Assembly: GCA_947179485.1 (NCBI GenBank)
Contig: OX359245.1
Coordinates: forward strand, 44,751,067 to 44,815,066
Length of the DNA: 64,000 bases
Origin: Allacma fusca
Lineage: Eukaryota > Arthropoda > Collembola > Symphypleona > Sminthuridae
Direction of reading: 5' to 3'
Under the pieces are notes generated by a model. It saw nothing but the letters and a program-made list of their open reading frames with translations. It ran no database searches and was not told where the DNA came from. Positions within the stretch are counted from its first letter, which is position 1, and each line of letters opens with the position of its first letter. Shown here piece by piece: positions 58,181 through 64,000 of this stretch. The translations under genes and the position numbers were made by a program.

Positions 58181-58754
58181 TTAGTAAGCGTAGTGAGCGC
58201 CCAAACCGGAGAAGGTAAGGTGGGCAACATCGGGGACGGCGCTGTAGGCAACTCCCAAAAGACCGTGAGCAGCGACTGGGGAAGCGACACGGGCATAAGC
58301 TGGGGCAGCGACTTGAGCGTAAGCTGGGGCAGCGACACGGGCAATGGCTGGGGCGGCAGCGTAGGACACGGCTGGGGCAGCAGCGTAAGACACAGCGGGG
58401 GCAGCGACTTGAGCATAAGCTGGGGAAGCATAGGCAACTTGAGCAGCGACAGCTTGGACAGCTGGGTTGTGGACGCGGGTCTCGTGTCTGCGGACGCTGG
58501 AGTAAGCGGAGTCAACGGCCTTGGATTGAGTAGAGAGGGTTTGGATTCCTCCGTAACCCAAAGAGCGGATGTTCTGCTCAGATTGAGCTCCGACATGGCT
58601 GTCGAAGACAACTCCGGCTTGGGCAGCAGCCACCAAAGCGAAAAGGGCAAGGGTCTGTAAAAAAAATCCAAATAATTTATATTAATTCCAATTTCAATTC
58701 CCAGTCCCCAAACATTATTTTCCCAAAAGAAATTATTCCCACCTTGGCAATCAT
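58181..58754 (-). CDS. CPF-family cuticular protein, copy d
   Basis: Exons 58743-58754 (MIAK) and 58181-58654 (TAA), 161 residues, same domain plan as copy b. Differences are single substitutions such as Ala to Ser in the repeat. TATA box at 58867-58874. Intact and presumably expressed with its sisters. Confidence 0.93.
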
Positions 58755-58866
58755 GATGAGATTGGTGGGGGGTTTCCGAAATTGAAAAATTGGGAAGATT
58801 TTAAAAATGAAGTTACTCAAAGAAGAGATGAAGTGGTTGTGATGATAGTAGCTTAATTTTTATTGG

Positions 58867-58874
58867 CTTTTATA
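58867..58874 (-). promoter_or_regulatory. TATA box of CPF copy d
   Basis: TATAAAAG on the minus strand, conserved spacing. Confidence 0.75.
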
Positions 58875-58879
58875 CACAC

Positions 58880-60353
58880 AGTAAGGGATTGGAAACTAAA
58901 AGGTTAAAGGGATTGGAAAGGGCGACCAATGTCAATGGCGAAGGTCCGAACAGAAAAGTAATTCTTACATGACGCACTCCTTGGGAGGGAGGGAGATTGA
59001 GATGGAGATGTGGATGGAGATCAACCTGACGGAATGCATATCAGCCCTACTAACTTATTTGCAATCCCACTTTATTAATTTATTTTACGTTCTGGGCTTG
59101 ACGTGTAACGTGCTGTGTAGACACTTCTTCGAACCACTGAACTAAATACAGATAGTTGAGTCAATTACTTAATTCATTGTCACTTCTAACGTTTTCACAT
59201 TATTCCAGATTGTACCTTCATCAGCTTTTAGTTTAAAAAATAAACTGGGATGTAAGCTGAGGCAGTGCTTCCCTGGATTTCAGCATAAATCGGGAATTTT
59301 TTTGTAATTGATTGGCTTTAGTTTACGTTAATGTTTTTGTTATCCCAATGTAGTAAATTCACATGTTACAAATTTAGCTCTAAAAATAGAAAATTCATTT
59401 TATTTTAGAAAATGAATTTTTATGCCAGTTATAGCTTATGCATACATTGTTTTCATTTATTCATTAAAAATGTGTATTGGATCAAGTGCCTTCATTTGCT
59501 ACTCACTCGCTCCTTATACATCAAAGATATTACATACTCACGCATCTGAACCTTAACTGTTTATGTATTTCTCATTCGCCTCACATAGTATGTATTTATA
59601 TTGACATTGAATTTAATTTAATGTAATTCATCTTGTGGAGTTGCGGCGTCCCAAGAGCCCCTCAACTCAATCAATGATATTCGTGTTTACTGCTGTCATC
59701 TCTTAACTGCACTCTCCAAAGATCATGGAGTACAATACATCTAGTATTATTGTATTTACAATTTTAATTGCAATGATCGATCGAATTCCACTTCTCCACT
59801 CAAAACTATTCTAATGTTGGAAATTAAAAGATCGACACACCGATAGTTAATATTGTTTACATTAGTGCTGGAAATAAAGGACTAACACAATTTTTTACCT
59901 GTTAATTAGTTGACAGAGGGCATGTGATATTTGACGGGTAAATTTTAATTGCATATGGGGTTGTATCATTTGTCATTGGGGAAAATTTCCCACGCTGGAA
60001 CCAATAACGGTCATAAATTGGAATATTTATGGAGACGTCCATGTTTTTCAATATCATACCCAAATTTTATTACGACATGGTTTTTGTTGTTTTCCAATTA
60101 CAATATTACATTTCTTGAAACTCGTAACTAACCGCACGAACTGCGAGGTTGGCCAACTCTCAGATGATTTCTCGATTTCTCCTCAGTAAAAATCGGTGAA
60201 TTTGACTTTCCCTCTCCAATTTTGACTAGGAACTCAAAATATCAGTTGCCATTACATTCTCTTGTGCAGCATATAAGTAGCTTTTTAATGAGTAATAATT
60301 ATTATTGACCGAAATGCGACATCCAGGTCAAAATTTATTGCAGTTTTTCCACT
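58880..60353. repeat. CPF upstream block, no gene seen
   Basis: Parallel to 10950-12330, 42660-44000 and 53110-54400. No conserved ORF. Confidence 0.65.
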
Positions 60354-60361
60354 TTCACAAT

Positions 60362-62048
60362 CAGTGCTCGGACTGGGTACGGGTAATACTCGGGTAAATG
60401 GGTACGGGTACAGGTATGGGTACTACCCGGGTACAGAAGTTGCGTACTCGCAAGTACGCGGGTACTACCCGGGTACTCTTGATTTTAGGCAATAAAGTGG
60501 GTACAGGTACGGGTACGGGTATGGGTACTCACTCAGTGGCAATCGGGTAGTACCCAATGGGTACGGGTATCACTATGTAAAATTCCTGTACCCGTGGGTG
60601 CTGTACCCGAGTATTTTTGGGTACTTCAAGGATTCCTGATGGGATGGATTACTATGGCTAACAATAAGACCTACCAACCGTGGAGTTGCTTATTTCGTAG
60701 TATACAGATACTTGCGATAGTGACAGAGCCAAGTGGCTTCGTCTCATTTATGATTACGTGGTAGTTTTTTACATGGTAGTCTAATAATTCATCCAAGGAA
60801 TCTAATAAAGAAATAGAGCGTAGAGTCAAAGAAATCATCTGTTTATCGAATTAAATAAAGAAGCTCATCAACGAAGAATTTCAAGAGGGAGGTTCTTGGG
60901 ATTCAATTTAATTAGCTTCGCGTAACATTACAATTATTTGAAGACGTATTACGAGATAAGATCGGAATAAATTTACATTTATTAGCAGATCCATTTCTTA
61001 ACGTTACAAGTACCCAGGGTTGCCCATTTGAAAACGCCAAGGCATTTTATGCAGGCAATTTGAGCATTTTCAATTCTGGGTATTTATGACACTTTGAGTA
61101 TTTATTGGGGTGAATATTTATAACATTTTCGAATGAAAAATATCATTCCTTGCACGCAATATTTATATTTCAGTCCCTTTGATTAATCTTGATAATTTTG
61201 ATGTTAAAAGAACTTGACAGACATCTGAACTTGGCGCTCAAAACTTCCATGGGCCTGCATTTTTCGAAAATCTCCGTCTCGGGCTTCATAAATGTGAAAG
61301 ACAGTTTACGAATGTTTGTTTTATAAAGCTGTAATATAAAATGAATATTCAATATTGCCTCCCACATTTATTTCCTGAAACCGCAATATTTGACTTGGAA
61401 AAATTATGATCAACTCAATTTTTCCGTATAACATTTTCTATACACAGAGTTCGATTAGCCGGAAACAAAATTGTTTCGTGTTCTCCAAGTTGAAAAGCAA
61501 GTTATGGAGAGTTTAGTATTAAAGAATCCGTCCCAATTCCAATTAGCGAGAACACATTTCAATTCATTCAGCAAGTTATTATTTTGGGGTAGTAGGATTT
61601 GAATTTGGTCAGTGTTTATTAAAAAAGCCCCAAAATGCGTTAAATAATTTTTTCAAAAAATTCAAATAGGATGTCTTTAACGCCTAGGGAAAATTCCCAA
61701 AATCCCGGGCACGTGGAGGTCAAAAAATTGATAAATTAAAATTTTTCAGCTGGGCAGTATAATGTCGTCGGGGATTTTAAATCGGCCAAACTTCCAGTAC
61801 CCGAGTAATACCCGGGTACACACAATAGATACTCGGGTACGGGTACAGGTTTTGGGTACATTACGGGTACGGGTAAATTTTGGGTACAGGTACTACATTG
61901 TATTTTCAGGTACGGGAACGGGTACCGAAATAATTTACCCGGGTACTCGGGTATGGGTACGGGTATAGGTACAGCATTTTGTAGTACCCGATATTCGGGT
62001 ACGGGTATGGGTACGGGTACACGGTTTCTGTACCCAGTCCGAGCACTG
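60362..62048. mobile_element. hAT-like element, GGGTACGGGTA arms, TSD TTCACAAT
   Basis: Perfect 19-bp TIR CAGTGCTCGGACTGGGTAC and 8-bp duplication TTCACAAT at 60354-60361 and 62049-62056; an empty site is at about 44049. Arms (60375-60620 and 61795-62035) are GGGTACGGGTA repeats in the same direction. Interior 60620-61790 has no recognisable transposase. Confidence 0.93.
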
Positions 62049-62232
62049 TTCACAATCAATCCCAAAATGTGCATTTTCGTAATTTTGAAGACCAGTGAAC
62101 ATTCGATTTAAAAAAATATATTCAACAGCTTCATCCCCAGAAAATTTGTTCTGAGTGGGGAGGGTTAAGTCTCAGATAATTCTGTCTTGGGAGAAAAAAA
62201 ATGTTGAAATTTGGTAGAAATTTTAGTCAATT

Positions 62233-62432
62233 CAATTTATTAATGTCATTCGGGTCTCGCCCATAACACAATTCAGTGAATTACATTAAAAATCATTACG
62301 CAAGTCAGCACATTCTGAAATAAAATTAATAATGCTGTAAAGTTGGTCGGCATCCTGGACATTGAATAGAGTATACAAATTCTGTCTTCTTATATTGGCT
62401 ATATAATTTGCCAGGAATCTTTCCCTGGGGGA
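62233..62432 (-). mobile_element. LINE 3'-end fragment with 18-bp target duplication
   Basis: Flanked by an 18-base duplication (TAGAAATTTTAGTCAATT at 62215-62232 and 62433-62450). On the minus strand it ends ACCCGAATGACATTAATAAATTG, a non-LTR-like 3' end. Only 200 bases long, 5'-truncated. Confidence 0.75.
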
Positions 62433-62450
62433 TAGAAATTTTAGTCAATT

Positions 62451-64000
62451 TGAATAACCCGCCAAAATTGTGACTAGGATTTCGAAAAAGCTAAGAGAGA
62501 GAGAGAAAGACTTTATTGACACTGCTGCTCAATATAAATTAATATTAACTTTAACTTGTAGAGCAATTTTATACCTCTTCAATGAGCATATACATATCTA
62601 CCTAGATGTGTCCTGCAAAATCAAATTATACCAGTGTTATGAAAGCACTGCGATGCTTCAAAATCCGATTTTTCGAAATTTTGAATCCCAGTGGATATGA
62701 AGAATTTTTTTCAAATTATTTAAAAACTCTGTCATAAAACAATTATTAGTCCTCAGGGAGGAGGACCAGGTCTTCCGTATTCCTTCTAGGCAAAATATAA
62801 TATCATGTCAAAAAACTGATCGAAATTCATGGTTTTTTCAAGATTTCCGAATCAATGATCCGAAATATCAGCAATAGTACAAATTTGACGCTTCCTTTTT
62901 AAATGTCGCGCTGAAAATTTTGAGAACCCGAAAATTGAAATCGAAATTTGATTTTGGGTTATCACGACGTTTCAAATAAGATATTGTATTTTATTCTGTC
63001 ATCCTCAGTGCTTCTGGATTTATATCAAGTTCTTAATATCTTAACCAAATCATTTAATATTAGGGAAACAAAAATGAACTCACTTTTGCAATAATTTGCA
63101 AATAATAATTGAGAGTAGTAATTAACAACAAATATTTTTTCAGTACTACAAAAATAACTATTTCATTGTAGGAGGATATAGGTAGTTTAGCAGCTTGCCA
63201 AAATGACCATTCAAGGTCAAATCTTCAATAAAAAATGCAGAATCCCGCAAGGCACCCAAATTGACAACACGAAAGCTCCATGGACAAAGTAAACAAATTA
63301 TGACTGCATCACTAAATTACTGGTCTGGACATAGGCTCTATATCTGCGGAGCCTATTACTTCCCCTGAATTTGTTTTGTTCCAAAAATCCATAAATATAA
63401 TTTAATTACTAATTTATATTATATGTACTGTCTGAAATATGTAAGTCGTCAAGTTGTGTATTAATAGCTTTGACATACCCTATACGTTGAACCCATACTC
63501 GCTATACTTATTAACCTTAAAATGTTTTACGACCACAGGATATTGTGATTATTCTTACTCAAGTTGTAGCATCAGCTGCTTCCATATTTTTCCCAGCACC
63601 ACTGCCGTCCCAGTAATTACGCTAATGAATTATGTACATACATAGTATATATGTATATGTAGCCACACAATTTTCAGAAGAGCACAAGAAGAAACTATAA
63701 TCCAGCCAAACTGACAATAATATGAAAAACACTCTTTTAAAAATACATATTGTTTTCTAGACTTCCCAGACAATTCGCTCCATCAACGCTTGTTCCACTG
63801 CTTGAGAGGTGAATGTTTCAATGGGAGTTTGTGTATTCAAAATATTGGAACAAATTGAGGATATGAGGAAATCAAATATTTTGTTTAAAAGAATTTTAAA
63901 AAATAAGTCATTCAAAGAGCAAAACATATACTGTAAATCGACAACGCTTCAAGCATGAATTTTTCAAAATCCTGACCGCCACAGAGAAAATATTCCAAGA
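62451..64000. repeat. CPF upstream block, no gene seen
   Basis: Continues the block parallel to 44220-44960 and 56831-57990. A short GA-microsatellite insertion (about 62480-62540) with AAAGACTTTATTGACAC looks like another LINE tail. No ORF supported. Confidence 0.6.

Overview
This window looks like nuclear DNA of an arthropod. A springtail or other basal hexapod is plausible, but that is an inference from gene style, not proven. The evidence is AT-rich sequence, short introns with GT/AG borders, a CPF-type cuticular protein family with a chitin-arthropod signature, secreted CRAL-TRIO proteins, a multi-membrane-span chemoreceptor-like gene pair, BEL/Pao and I/R1-like retroelements, many hAT-like DNA transposons and a Polinton/Maverick (adintovirus-like) element.

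Layout: (1) About 1-796: short tandem repeats. (2) About 797-21,925: segmental-duplication copy 1, carrying a membrane receptor-like gene, a CPF cuticle gene and a CRAL-TRIO gene. Each is split by a mobile element inserted in an exon: a 3.7 kb LINE in the receptor, a 1.2 kb hAT in the CPF gene and a 6.0 kb nest of transposons in the CRAL-TRIO gene. (3) About 21,926-23,419: gene-free sequence and a hAT-like element. (4) About 23,430-33,650: a decayed Polinton read on the minus strand. In transcription order it has a small spliced membrane protein, a spliced protein-primed DNA polymerase B, a packaging ATPase (frameshifted), two small proteins, a retroviral-type integrase, a penton-like minor capsid protein, a basic core-like protein and a 3'-truncated major capsid protein. 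(5) 33,680-35,086 plus strand: a spliced gene for a coiled-coil protein of unknown function, facing away from the Polinton. (6) About 35,842-51,225: duplication copy 2, in which the same three genes (receptor, CPF, CRAL-TRIO) are all intact. A BEL/Pao relic sits inside it. (7) About 51,800-64,000: two further intact CPF genes with their flanks, interrupted by hAT-like elements.

The most unusual signal is the set of hAT-like elements. At least ten have 8-bp target duplications and short terminal inverted repeats of YAGNG type or close to it. Their subterminal arms are built from one short motif repeated many times, a different motif in nearly every element, and usually the motif runs in the same direction in both arms. 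Two relics inside them (a BED finger and a hAT dimerisation domain) tie them to the hAT superfamily. Up to four insertion levels are stacked inside one CRAL-TRIO exon. Because the window has an uninterrupted paralogue of each broken gene, most insertion sites can be checked against an empty site, and the broken exons have exactly the paralogue's length once insert and one target copy are left out of the count.
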